Shown piece after piece: positions 1-12,000 of a stretch of DNA of 64,000 nt. Where the stretch lies: contig CM072511.1 of the NCBI GenBank assembly GCA_036898135.1, positions 40,744,243 to 40,808,242 on the forward strand, read 5' to 3'. How positions within the stretch are numbered: the stretch's first letter is position 1; every line of letters begins with the position of its first letter. Under the pieces are notes generated by a model that saw nothing but the letters and a program-made list of their open reading frames with translations, did no database searches and had not been told where the DNA came from. A program made the translations under genes and the position numbers. The DNA comes from Oncomelania hupensis. Taxonomy: Eukaryota > Mollusca > Gastropoda > Littorinimorpha > Pomatiopsidae.

Positions 1-1011
1 GCAAAGACTATAAATAAATCAACAACCCTCATTCGAAATTAAAATTAATAATAAAATACAATTCATTGATATTGTAAACCGAAACACATATTCATCAATT
101 AAATAGGTAATATAACTATTTTAAACAACAGTATTTACCAAGGATTTGGCTAATTTGTTTCACAAAACATGATTGTTCACTCGATGCCACAGCACAGACT
201 TTCTCATGTGTCGCCATTTTCTTAGCAACCTATGACCTCAATCGGTAGGTCTCGCATTTTGTCTCGCGCGACGAGGCTACTAAACGAATCGACTGCGCAT
301 GTCTATGTACAGATTCCGGAAAGAATTAGCTTTCTAGCGCACGCTTTATGTGGCCGGTACGATTATTAGTTACGGAGTTATGCAGTGATGAAAATTGGGT
401 ATTTTTCACAGCTTTCCCTGTCTAAGAAAAGTCGATCTTGATGAAAAATAAAGTGATGCTACTAAAATACTACTTATAAACGTTAATTTATTGTATCTTC
501 ATCATCTTTGATATGGAATATTTTTCATGTATTTTTAATTCGAACTCGCGAACCGTGAAAACTTCAAGTGTGACGCCATTTCGGCCAGCGACATGGCCTC
601 CTATGGTATGCATCTTTAAATAATTAAAGTACAATAATAACTTTAATGATTCACTAAAATAAAAAATCCATATTAACAACAAACAATGAAATAATACTCC
701 AAAGCATTAAGGTGGTTGTTATCAGTTTTTATTGTGGGTGAAATAAAATTTGCAAAACATGCAATTTAAAGCTAATGACCTCATTTCCCGCTGTGCGTGA
801 TAGAGGCTGCCACTACCTAATTATATTCTAAATCGTCGTAATTTCGTATTTTTTCAATTTCATCGTAAAATAATATGGTCAAATCGTACTGGTTGGCAGG
901 TCTGTGTGTCGTTAATTATGGGTCATAAAACGCGCAAGTAAAGAAATCGCACCCATCATAATAACCACATTCGTTACCAAACATTCACGAATGAAGTTTC
1001 TTCCCACTGAC
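1..1011 (-). other. RPS15 intron 4, left part
   Basis: AT-rich intron that starts at the donor GTCAGT (1011 leftward) and continues past the window edge. I see no exon, snoRNA box pair or repeat in it. Confidence 0.7.
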
Positions 1012-2626
1012 CTTGATTTCCACCTGGTTGAAAGTTTTGCCGTTGTAGACACCAACAATGCTGCCAATCATCTCTGGCACGATGATCATGTCACGAAGGT
1101 GAGTCTTCACCACCTGTAAATATTATGCCAAATAATAATAACTATAATAATAATAAGGTCAAAATAACTTTAACCGTGACTTTAGCATACCCTTTTATAT
1201 TTTCTTATCCATCAAATTTTGCAATCATACCAACACTCCATAATTAGACTGCTCAACCCATATAAAACCATTTGACAAACAAAAACTGCAACATCAGCAG
1301 AATGGCACTTAAACTCATCGCTCTCACTTTTCATTTACAGTTTACAATACATGTGACAAAATACCTCGAATAAACTTGGTGAAAAAGCTCAATTCTTTCT
1401 TCTTTATTCCCTTTCTCCTGCCCATAACATACAAAACTAGATGACATTTATTGGCTTGAGCCACACAGATAATATAATTCACAAAATGTCAATTACCTCT
1501 GGCTTTTCTAAAGGACCAGCCTCCTTCTTGGCTTTCCTCAGACGCTTGATGAGTGTCATTGGTTTGCGCTTCAGACCACGGCTGAACCTCCGCCTGGCAC
1601 GGCAGGGGAACAACTCCATGAGCTGTTCGCTGCAAATGAAATCAAACACTAGTGTTAAGGTAGGGAAATGAATTAAATTTTATTTTAGAAAAGAATAAGG
1701 ATATTTACATCAGCACTTTTTCCAATTAAAATATCGGTTCAATGTGCAATTCTCACTCTCATTCACACCAAAAAAGAAAATTATGATTGATGGATTTACA
1801 AACAAATGTGTACACATACGCATCTGACATCACCACATGACACAGCAAGTACACGGTGGTGCTAGGCTAAGTCTAAACGCGAGAGGTTAGACATGCATTC
1901 ACATGTCAGATATTAAATATTATAAAAGTACCAGCATGTATGCACAATCTTAATTCGACTTTTCCTACTTTTATTTCATTGTCAGATTGTGATGACCAAT
2001 TGTCCGTGTTGATAATGGTTTTTCCTTAAAATATTCATTATTTTTGAGTTACTACTGACCGTGAGTGGACTGTGTGTCTATTAAATTTTTTTTTTTGTGG
2101 GTGGAGTGGGAGGGTGGTTGCATTTATATTGCGTTTTCTTGCTTGTATTCAATCATCACATCTAGCGACTTTCGCAAACAACATGGAACATGCACAAAAA
2201 ATAGTATTCTTTTTAGTAAAATTACTTACCTGGTCATGTCCAACAGTTGATCCAAGTCAACACCACGGTAGGTGTACTTGCGGAAGGTCCTCCTCTTCTT
2301 CTTTTCGGCCAAATCCTGATCGTCTGCCTATAAATAAATTTTAAAACAAGGTAAATAATATTAAATAGTAGATTATAATATAATAATGCACTCAAAACAA
2401 TGGTGGTTCGTTCACAGAAGCAATCACAGTGCATAAAAAGCTCAATTTCTGGTTAAACGGAAAGTAATCATTATAATTACCATTTTAAATGGATAGTAAA
2501 CAGTCTCAACTACAAATGTGCACAATAAAACGACAATCCAATCGCTAAATATGTCGATCTATACTGATATTTATATGGCACCTCACGCTTTCTTACCATT
2601 GTGAAATATAGTGTTGAGAAAGGAAG
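1..2626 (-). CDS. RPS15: 40S ribosomal protein S15 (uS19), partial gene
   Basis: RPS15 is a small-subunit ribosomal protein at the head of the 40S subunit. Four exons read leftward from an ATG at 2599-2597: exon 1 (ATG only), 2327-2230, 1629-1497 and 1113-1012. Together they encode 112 residues beginning [18 protein letters not shown] and containing [52 protein letters not shown] and [12 protein letters not shown]. These align throughout with animal RPS15 (about 145 aa). The last exon (about 37 residues, normally starting PEMIGHYLGEF) is not found in 1-1011 and must lie beyond the left edge. An initiation codon alone in exon 1 and a 5' pyrimidine tract fit ribosomal protein genes. The gene is head to head with the FERM gene starting at 2928. 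Confidence 0.96.
1012..1113 (-). CDS. RPS15: RPS15 exon 4
   Basis: 102 bp, phase 0 at both ends, 34 codons from VVKTHLRDM to FNQVEIK. Acceptor tttacag at 1114-1116 and donor GTCAGT at 1011. The 383-bp intron upstream (1114-1496) holds nothing recognisable. Confidence 0.95.
1497..1629 (-). CDS. RPS15: RPS15 exon 3
   Basis: 133 bp, completing a Ser codon and then 44 codons ([15 protein letters not shown] to EKPE). Acceptor tttgcag and donor GTAATT. The basic stretch [11 protein letters not shown] matches the RNA-binding region of uS19. The 600-bp intron upstream (1630-2229) has no visible content. Confidence 0.95.
2230..2327 (-). CDS. RPS15: RPS15 exon 2
   Basis: 98 bp from [11 protein letters not shown] to DLDQLLDMT plus two bases of a Ser codon. 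Acceptor ttatag and donor GTAAGT. The start codon is supplied by exon 1. Confidence 0.95.
2597..2626 (-). CDS. RPS15: RPS15 exon 1 (5'UTR and ATG)
   Basis: The ATG (2599-2597) is followed at once by the donor GTAAGA, so exon 1 carries only the 5'UTR and the initiation codon. This is a common layout in animal ribosomal protein genes. Confidence 0.85.
2616..2626 (-). promoter_or_regulatory. 5' TOP tract of RPS15
   Basis: On the minus strand the presumed cap region reads CTTCCTTTCTC, a C followed by an unbroken pyrimidine run about 17 bases before the ATG. Terminal oligopyrimidine tracts put ribosomal protein mRNAs under mTOR/LARP1 translational control (established). The exact start site is inferred. 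Confidence 0.7.
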
Positions 2627-2927
2627 TCGCTTAAACCGGAAATGGGTGAAGCGGCTGCGCCGGAAGTTTACAAGCAGGTGCGAGTAACTCTTTACTCGAG
2701 TGCTTTTTACTCAAAATGATGTGAAAAGAAATTATATCAAAACAATGTCGAAGTTGACAACTTATAGGAGTCTGGATAATCTGTTGTCGTTTCATCACAG
2801 AAGAGGTTTATTATCAACTAATTGCTGTTTAGATTTTGCAATTGTGTTCTGCACTAACTGTGTGAAAGTCCACGAAAAGAACTGAAGGAACTCCGATGCC
2901 CTGAGTGACTGAAAAGTCGGCGCAAGA
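2627..2927. promoter_or_regulatory. Shared head-to-head promoter region, RPS15 / EPB41L4A
   Basis: About 300 bp separates the RPS15 TOP tract from the FERM gene ATG. Two ETS-type cores are visible (ACCGGAAAT near 2635-2643, GCCGGAAGT at 2659-2667) close to the RPS15 side. No TATA box is obvious. In-frame stop TGA at 2910-2912 makes ATG 2928 the first Met of the FERM frame. Bidirectional use is inferred from geometry. Confidence 0.6.
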
Positions 2928-3074
2928 ATGTCGGGCAAGAGCCGGCTTTCGAGGCTATTACCGAAGTTCCTGCGAGGTGATAAAAGCAGCAAAATCGAAG
3001 GAAGCATCGACAGCAAGACTCCATGCTGTTTCATTCATTTTTTGGATGATAGTAGCCACCAGATTCAAATTAAA
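2928..3074 (+). CDS. EPB41L4A: EPB41L4A exon 1
   Basis: Residues 1-49, [14 protein letters not shown]... to SSHQIQIK. The context caagaATG has A at -3, and an in-frame TGA lies 16 bases upstream. Donor GTATGA, phase 0. Confidence 0.88.
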
Positions 3075-6000
3075 GTATGAGTTTCGCTCATTATTGTCTG
3101 CCACCACAAACACAAACCCAGACCTGATACTTGATAATGATAGTCATAGACTCACATGCATAGGCCTATAAGATTAATAACCTAAATTAGGTAAAATGCC
3201 GTTTGGAGCTGGTGCCTTACAAATATATTAGTGTGCGATGAATTATTACATTTCTGTTTTGGTCATTGATTGAGGGTCAGTTTGTTTTAGCTTTGTTGAT
3301 ATATATTTTTAAAATATCACTTAGTACATCATGTAAACTAAATAGACTTTTTTTTTAATAGTAAATTTTGCAAGAAATTTTTCAAATTGTATCTAATCTG
3401 TCTATGGCAGTTGGTCATAGGTTTCAGCTTTGCTATTTTCATATATTATCATAGTATTTGTTGTGGGTTTCTGCTAGGGGCGGGGTCGCAGTGGTGCATC
3501 TCTATACAGGTACACAGAAAATATGCACCTGTGTCTAGAAAAAAAGTGTACTCGATTGTTTATGATATTGTCATTGTTAGTAGATAATGTGTACAAATCC
3601 AAAAGTTTGGAATAGACCGATCTTTATGCAAGTCGACCTTCCCCATTTTGCTCTGTGCAAACTTGAGTGTTAGACTCAGAGATCCATTAAACATGGGCTG
3701 TGTGTAGGTGTATGCCTCAACAGCCTATAATACTCAGATTATGGTCTGAGTCATGTTTAATGCAGACTGCCTGTGTACTACAACAGTACTTAGCTAATAT
3801 ATCATATGAGATCAAATGAATTCTGTTGACTCTTGAGTGATGCAATTTTCCCATAGATCTATACATTTGTGTAAAAATACTTATAATTTCATGAAACTGG
3901 GTCAGTGAGTTTTGTTTTCTGTTGTTAGTGTTATTCTTTACTGTGACATTTTTAGGGAAGCTGGAAAGGCAGTCAGCTTCAAGAAAAAGTGTGTGAACTT
4001 CTCAGTCTTAATGAAAAGGATTACTTTGGACTACGTTTTGTGGACTCTACAGGGCAAACGGTAAGCTATCATTCAACAAAGCACATTGATTTGAAAGTAC
4101 AACTTAAAATGTATTTCAGTATGTTTTGTTCAGTTCAGCTCAGTTGGAACTTGTGTAAGCCTAGTAATGGCTTTTTAGTGTCCCACTCCCAGTCAATTTT
4201 GACAACCATATCTGGGCAGGGCTCTGAAATGGCGTAGGACTTGATTTTCGCCGGTACTGTTACTTTGCGAGGAAGCTGACTCGCTGTATATCATCATTTG
4301 ATTTTGTTTCAAATGATAATATACAGCGATTCAGCTTCCTCGCAAAGTTTCACAGTGTGAATCTGGCAGAGAAAAGATCATTCTTCATTTTGATGTCAAG
4401 GACGGATCAATAAACCACGTCAAAGAATAGAAAATTGACAATGAATGACATAACGATCAGGTGTTTCTGTTAACACTTTTTGTGGCATCGTAAACAGTGT
4501 GTTCGGTATTTCTATTTGTCGACCGGTATAAAAGAATTAAAACTGCTTCATAGAATATCAATAAAAATTTAATTTCAAAAGTAATATATAAAGGGGACGA
4601 AACAAATTACATTTTAAAATCGATTAGTATTCTTTGGAGATCTATGCGTCAAAATTGGCAACTCCGGCCCGAGTACCTCACGTATTTTTGTGATTCAGCT
4701 TCAGGACGTATTCATTCGAGCTGGTATTATTGTAATTCATGTTATTTCTTATGCTAATAAATTATCAAACATGAATCTAAAACTTATTATAAGCAATACA
4801 GTAATCAAAATAATAATATAATTAATCAAACGAATAATATTTATAAACAAACTGCTGTCAACTTTTGCCAGTTTTGGGTCATGAACATTGAAAACTAAAC
4901 GTGATACATGTACTCCTTTTTTGAGGCTCCACATTTTCTGAATAACGCGGTTAGCATCAATTTTAACGTGCGAAACAATTGGCCTTCGTTAACATTCAAC
5001 ATGCGATCGCTGAAGCCGAAAGAACTAGTGAGGCGGATTCGTCCAAAAATGAAGGTAAGTCGAGTGTCATTAATTTTTCATCTAAGTATATGCACGTGTA
5101 TTTTGGGTGGCTTTGTCAGCGTTTTTTTACTTTTCTGTCAACAATGACGGAGTAAATAGATCTCATGTTTTTGTGATAAAAATGTATGTTTGTTTCAAGT
5201 CAGATGTTTGAGTAAATATCTAAACTTCTTGTTTGTAGATCTTATTAATTATTATTTATTTTTGCACGGTCCATATTTGATAATTTGTCATGAAGCAACG
5301 CACACAATTGTTTAAAGAGTATTATTGTCAAATCGATGTCAAACGTTTATATTTTTTTTACGGATTATATACGTTGCGAACAAATACACACATAAATTCA
5401 TGCGACATGTTTTGTTAGTGAGTAAGTTAGTCTAATTCGTTTGTGCGCGTAATTTCACAATCTGAAACACCTCGGTCTTAACTCTTATAGTTGTTTTGTT
5501 ATTTTGTTTAAATGATGGAATATTTATTTCCATAGACTAATAATTATGCATCACAAATAACATAATTATATATCTTTTTTATTGTGGTCACCATAGGTTT
5601 TATTTTTTGTGATACCGACCACACTGCTAGTGCTAAGGGAAAAATTCTGCTTGCTGAAAGTTGTGTAAACATGAACTCAACCATCCTTGAAAGAACTAGT
5701 TGAGACTTGAGTAATCTTATCTAGTTTTCCCAGGGTAGGATTATTCTGAAGCTCAATATGTGAAAACGTATCTCACTTATTTGTTTCTTCTAATTCTATT
5801 CATTATGAGACCATTTCTCTTAGTACATGCATGTATACTTCACTAAGTACTAACTTCTATAACCAGACAGTAACTTAATTGGATTTCATTTTTGTGTGAA
5901 ATTGAACACAGTTCGTTTATTTATTATTTAAACATTTGAAGTGATACTTTATCTTTTTATATATATGACTAGAGATCAAAAGGTGACAGTCACAGACCTC

Positions 6001-9000
6001 AAAAATAAAAATGATTTTAAATGTGCAAGATGATCATTTTTATACTGGAAAAGCATTACAGTATACAGTGTGGTAAAGGACTTTGCGCTTGATTGCTTAG
6101 TTCTTGAGTAATTGAGGTTTGAATGAGACTGCTTGCAGAATGTCATTTGTGACATGTGACACCAAACTGTGTATAATTGTGATAATCCAGCTGGGACCAG
6201 ACAGCATATGATAGTATGAACAAACTATGTTAGTGATTCTACTGACAGGGATGGAGAAAAAAATCACAATTTCCAACTAGTTTAATAAGAAAAATGGTTT
6301 TGTTTGTCGTCACAGTCACAAATGACATTCACTATGTAGGAGACAATTCTATTCCGACAAAACAAGACACGCATTTGAAGTGATACTATTATTTATTCAT
6401 AACTTATAAAAAGTAAGTTTGACAACATATGTGAAGAAAACCAGCACAAGTATACTGAAGCCAGAAATGGTAGTTCTACTGTCATTTGTGACAACTGTGG
6501 GAGTGACGCGACAGATTTTGCAGTCACACGTCACAAATAACACAAGAAATACCTTATTGTATGAAAATATACCACATGCACTCCTTGTGAAATTCGATAA
6601 ACAAATCCTTAAAATCAAACATATTAAAACACCAGCAAACTTGTTAATAAAAATATTAACTGTGTCATTTGCGACATATGCCAAAGTAAGATGCCGTCAC
6701 ACGTCACAAATGACTAATCATGAAAATGCATCAGTTTAAAAATGTCATGCAATTCAAAAATAAAAATGGAAACGTGAATCCATAGTGGGATCAAGGAAAA
6801 CAAGTTCATCTACTTTTATTTCTATTTATTTTTTTATTTTTTCCTTGTATTTATATCAATGTGTTGTTGTTTCCTGTTGTCCGCCAGTGATATTTTTGAT
6901 ACATTATTTATTATTTGGGTAGCACTCATTATTTTAAGCCTTGTGCTTTTGTGCACCATGATGTTTAACCTTTTATTATCTGGTTTGTTGAATACATTTA
7001 TGTTTAAACCATCTATCCCCACACCATGGTCAAGGTCATCTTTTTCGAGAAAAGTGAAATATTGTCCCCATGACCGGAGAAACTTCAGTGGCCAGTCTTG
7101 TTGTCTGATCAAAAGCAATGACCTGCAACAGTCCCATACAGCACATTTTAACATTATGTAATCAAGACTAAAATACTTCGAGTAGTAAGTTGGGATCCGA
7201 TTGTTACAATTTCCTATTAAAAAAAATCTGGAAAGAAAACTGTGGAAAGAGTAATTTTATGGATGTAATTTAAGTATTTTCGTAACAAAAATATTAAAAG
7301 TACAGAATCAGATATTAAACTATTTTTCCAAATGCAGTAAAAACGAATTATGTAAATATTCCCATTCTTGGCCATAATAAAATGTCTGGCCTTTCTTTCT
7401 CTTATTAAGTTATTCTGTTTTTGTACCGAACTGCCATATAACTGAAACAAAGGCAAATAAAGTGTAATGTTCCTGGCCAGTTGGTTTGTATCCATACATA
7501 CTTTAAAGTTGTTGTTTTTTAAGTGCCATTTCACAAGGTACATTAATGTAAAAGAAAACTAACTCTGGAAGGAAGTAATGATAATATAGAATAGAATACT
7601 ATATTTTACCTGGGTTTGGGAGACCCTGCCAAAGGCACAGACTGCTCCAAGCAATGAGTTACAGGTGCTGGTTCATTATCATCATGTCTGCTGAGACTTC
7701 CTTGTTCATAGAACAATGTAACAGTGGCCATTTGGTCAATTCTTTATTCAGATGCCTACTGATCATCTGCGGCTGACTGTAAGAGGTAGCCTTTTGTAGC
7801 TCTTCCAGTGCTTTCTTGAAAAAAGCCTTACAACATTCTTGTGGTAGATATTTTTGGTTTTGCGGGTTGACCCATTCTGTGTCTTTTGCTCGGATCGATT
7901 GCAATACCATCATTTAAACACTCCTTTCTGTTTCTCCTAAAAGGCCTCCCATCTGTCAGGATCAACTTTGAGTCGCTCTTGATTTTCATAAGCACCTCAG
8001 ATTATTTGTGTTTTGGAGAGGTATTTGCAAAGCTGGCCACAGAGGCCTAAGACCTAAAAAAGAAAAAAAAATTAAACAAAAAGAAAAATGGAAAATGTTA
8101 TTTCAATGGTAAGAATACAATTTGTCGTCACATGTATTTCTGTAACATATGACACACGCAACTAAGTACTTAGAATGAAAAAAGTTATTCAATGCAAATG
8201 TTTTAACTTAAAACAATGTTGCAATAAAATTCATGAAACTGAGCAAGCATATTAATAATCTGAACAGCATAACTTGTACAAACTAAAACATTTTGTGTCA
8301 TTTGTGATATGTTACACGAAACAAAATTGTGTCACAAAATAGCAGTACATCAGAAAATATTCCTAGGCCGCTAATGTAGCTTCCTGTTGAGACATGCTTG
8401 TTGTGTCTACACTCAAACACCCTTTAATCTAACTTATTTCATGTAATCTGTGATTTATTTATAATAATACATATTTTATAATGTCATTTGTGACGTCCAT
8501 GTTTCATTTGTGACTAAAATATAAGTGTGACACCACAAATAAGACTTACCTTCTCTCCTTCCTGCCATTGAACCAAAGGAAATGGGCTGTTTGACCATGT
8601 GCAATTCAACTTTCAGTTACTAGAAATTCAGGATTTAAAAATAAACTGCCTTTTATTATTATAATAACAATACATATATATGTCATTTGTGACAAATGTG
8701 ACACCGAAGCTAAAAAGTACTGTATTTTATAGTGTACTTATGCCTACAAACAGCTTTTTTGTTTAGAATAGTATTCTATGCCAAACCAAATGAAAATATA
8801 GTTTTCTGTTCGATCCAACTTGTATTTAAACCCTTTTTTGATTACTTCAAGTATGAAAGACTGTGTGACACGAAAGTGTCACAAATAACACGACTTTTTA
8901 AAGGGTAGTTTCTTAATTTGTATATTTAAAAAATCCTATTTAAAGCAAATATCCTGTTAAAATGATCCCTGTACTATCCAAACAAACAGTAGTAAACAAA

Positions 9001-12000
9001 TGGATAGCCCCTGTTTTAAGACAGAAGCGATCATTATGAACCATGTCGTCACTCCATCGTTTTGCACATGCTCAGTAAAGCTCTGACTGGATTAAAATCC
9101 CAAATCTTCAACTTGGATGTTGCTTTTACCAAACCCAACACTGTATTATCTGCTAAAGCTATGTTTCTTATGTCTATTCAAGCAAATTCCTTCACATAAT
9201 ATTTTAAAATAAAATAGTTGGAAGTGTTTGACGATGTGAGCATGTGATTATGCACCTTTTGACCTCCAGTCATATGCATACATTAATCATTATTTACACT
9301 CAAAAATATGAATAAAAAATATCAACAACGCACACCAACAAACACTACCTTGCTCCACTCTTTGTGCATAACTTCACGTTGTCTCTGTCAAAGCTAGCTT
9401 ACCTCAAAATGGTAAAATTACATACACCTTTACTTTTCAACCACAGCTTTTCAATCATTGTACTTGACATTTTAATCAGTTTATTGTCTGACAGGAAAAA
9501 GTACAACTTTCAAAGTTCTACAAGCAGATTAATCCCCAATAGTGATCCTGATCAATCTCAAGTGTGAACTGTCATGTGATCATATCCATCATGGAAGCAT
9601 TGCATAAAGTTATACAGTTTACACACACAATTGTTGACATTAAAGGGGATATTTGGCAAAGCATGTATTTAATGCAGATTAGAATTCTTCCTTACCTACA
9701 CTACAGGGCAGTTCATATTGGTCAATGTGGAAACAAAGAAAGGATGTGATAAACGAAGAGAGTTAAAAAAGAAAAAGAACACCTCACAGGGAGCTGATGT
9801 CTACCGAAAAATCAACAATGACATCCGAAAAGGCATGCGCACAGCAAAGGAGAACTGGATAGAAGATCAATGCCAGGAAATAGAGAACAACCTGAACAAG
9901 AACAACAGCAAGAAGGCCTACCAGACTGTGAAGCGGCTGACAAGTGTTAAACAGCCCAAAGTCTCCACTATCCAAACCAAGTCTGGCATATGCCTTACAG
10001 AAGAACAAGAAGTCTTGGACAGATGGACAGAGTACTGCTGTGACCTTTACAACCATACACCAAATGGAGACCCATCAGTTCTAGCATGTCCCGAGAGCAG
10101 AGAAGAAGAAGAAATCCTCCCAATTCTCCGGGAAGAAGTTGAGGCAGCAGTGCAATCGCTGAAGAAAGGGAAGTCAGCGGGAGTGGACAACATACCAGCG
10201 GAACTGCTACAAGCAGGAGGAGAAGCGATGACTGATGCTCTCACCATTATCTGTAACAAGATCTGGCAGAGTGGGGAATGGCCTACACCATGGACCCAGT
10301 CGCTTGTCATCACTCTTCCCAAAAAAGGTAACCTTCAGGAGTGTGAAAATTACCGCACCATCAGCCTCATCAGCCATCCCAGCAAGGTCCTCCTGAAAAT
10401 AATACTCAACAGGTTGAAACCACAAGCTGAACAAATCATAGCTGAAGAACAAGCAGGATTCATGGCAGGGCGAAGTACCACTGAACAGATTTTCAACCTC
10501 AGAATAATCTGTGAGAAATACCTACAGCACCAACAACATCTATATCATGTGTTCATAGACTTCAAGAAGGCATTTGACCGAGTCTGGCATGCAGCTCTAT
10601 GGGCAACCATGAAAGTGTACAACATCAGCCCTAAAATTATAGAAGTCATCAAAAGCCTGTATGACAAGGCTACCAGTGCAGTCCTCCATAACAGCGTCAT
10701 CGGGAACTGGTTCAGAACAACAATCGGTGTGCGTCAAGGATGCCTACTCTCTCCAACACTCTTCAACATCTTCCTAGAGCGCATCATGTCAGATGCTCTT
10801 GCAGATCACGAAGGCACAGTCAGCATAGGGGGCAGAGCAATCTCCAATCTTCGTTTTGCGGATGATATTGATGGATTGGCTGGAGAGGAACAAGAACTTG
10901 AACAGCTTGTACAGAGGCTTGACACCACCTCCAGAGCTTATGGAATGGAAATAAGTGCAGAGAAGACCAAAATGATGACCAACAACACCAATGGCATCAA
11001 CACGGACATCAAAGTACAAGGCCAATCCCTCAACACAGTGCACAGCTTCAAATATTTAGGAGCCATTGTGTCAGACAATGGGTCTCGACAGGAAGTCCTC
11101 TCCAGGATCGCACAAACAACTGCTGCCCTGACAAGGTTGAAGCCCATTTGGAAAGACAGAACCATCAATCTACATTCCAAAGTAAGACTGCTGCGCTCTC
11201 TGGTCATCTCCATCTTCCTATATGCTTGCGAAGCATGGACCCTCACTGCAGATCTCCAACGAAGAATACAAAGCATGGAGATGAGGTGCTACAGAAGACT
11301 TCTGTGCATTTCCTATACCCAGCACATCACCAACGACGAAGTCCGACAGACCATCACACAAGCCATTGGACAACACGATGACCTGCTCACAGTGGTGAAG
11401 AAACGGAAACTCCGATGGTATGGCCACGTCACCAGATCATCAGGCCTTGCAAAGACCATTCTGCAAGGCACAGTGCAAGGAGGTAGAAGAAGGGGGAGAC
11501 CGAAAAAGAGGTGGGAGGACAACATTCGAGAATGGACTGGTTTGACACTGAGCGAAGCCATGAGGGCTGCTGAGGACAGAGAAAGATGGAGTATGCTGGT
11601 TAAACGATCATCTGTGGTGCCCCTACGACCTTCGGGTTATGGGACAGGATAGGATAGGATAGGATAGGGGAGTGTGTGGTGAAGCTGAATCAGAGATGGT
11701 CAGTTATTTTCCCCACAGCTGCATGTAGTTTTGATAACCACCATGTAAATTAAGAAGAAAATGCACCATTAGGTTCATTTGAAAGAGTAGCATGGGAGAT
11801 ATTTTCTGATATGAGTCATTCTTTGCTAATCGTAAACAAAATGGGCCTTTTACCCAAAAATAAAACTTGCTAATAGAATCAACCAACCAGTGCCATTTTG
11901 TAGGGAAATCTTTCAATTATCTGAATATGTAAACACTAAAACAGCAGCTATACCACCTTTGACAAAAAATCGATTCTTGTTAGGGGTCACTACGCCGGTT

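Larger units (their letters stand above)
5963..9275 (-). mobile_element. DNA transposon A: 23-bp TIRs, motif arrays, decayed coding
   Basis: TIRs at 5963-5985 and 9253-9275 match at 21 of 23 (ATATGACTRGAGRTCAAAAG plus GTG). The first four bases ATAT are palindromic and could instead be a 4-bp target duplication. Two arrays of GTCATTTGTGAC or its complement lie inside the ends. The left array has sites at 6142, 6315, 6481/6530 and 6664/6703. The right one has sites at about 8124, 8297, 8483/8504, 8682 and 8878. Many sites carry a nearby TGTGACACC. The arrays flank a 1.4-kb centre with minus-strand coding relics. Superfamily is not determined; a Sola-like assignment is only a guess from the possible 4-bp duplication. 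Confidence 0.72.

Noticed and set aside
1..2229. Intronic snoRNA in RPS15
   Set aside because: Ribosomal protein introns often host box C/D RNAs. Single C-box-like TGATGA strings occur on the minus strand near 500 and 2155, but no matching D box at a suitable distance.
6397..6739. Open frames on both strands over 6397-6739
   Set aside because: They overlap the GTCATTTGTGAC array in element A, contain no known domain and look like chance.
9718..9760. True N-terminus of the RTE ORF
   Set aside because: The endonuclease half is missing and the first codons do not match the family, so the ATG at 9718 is likely from flanking sequence.
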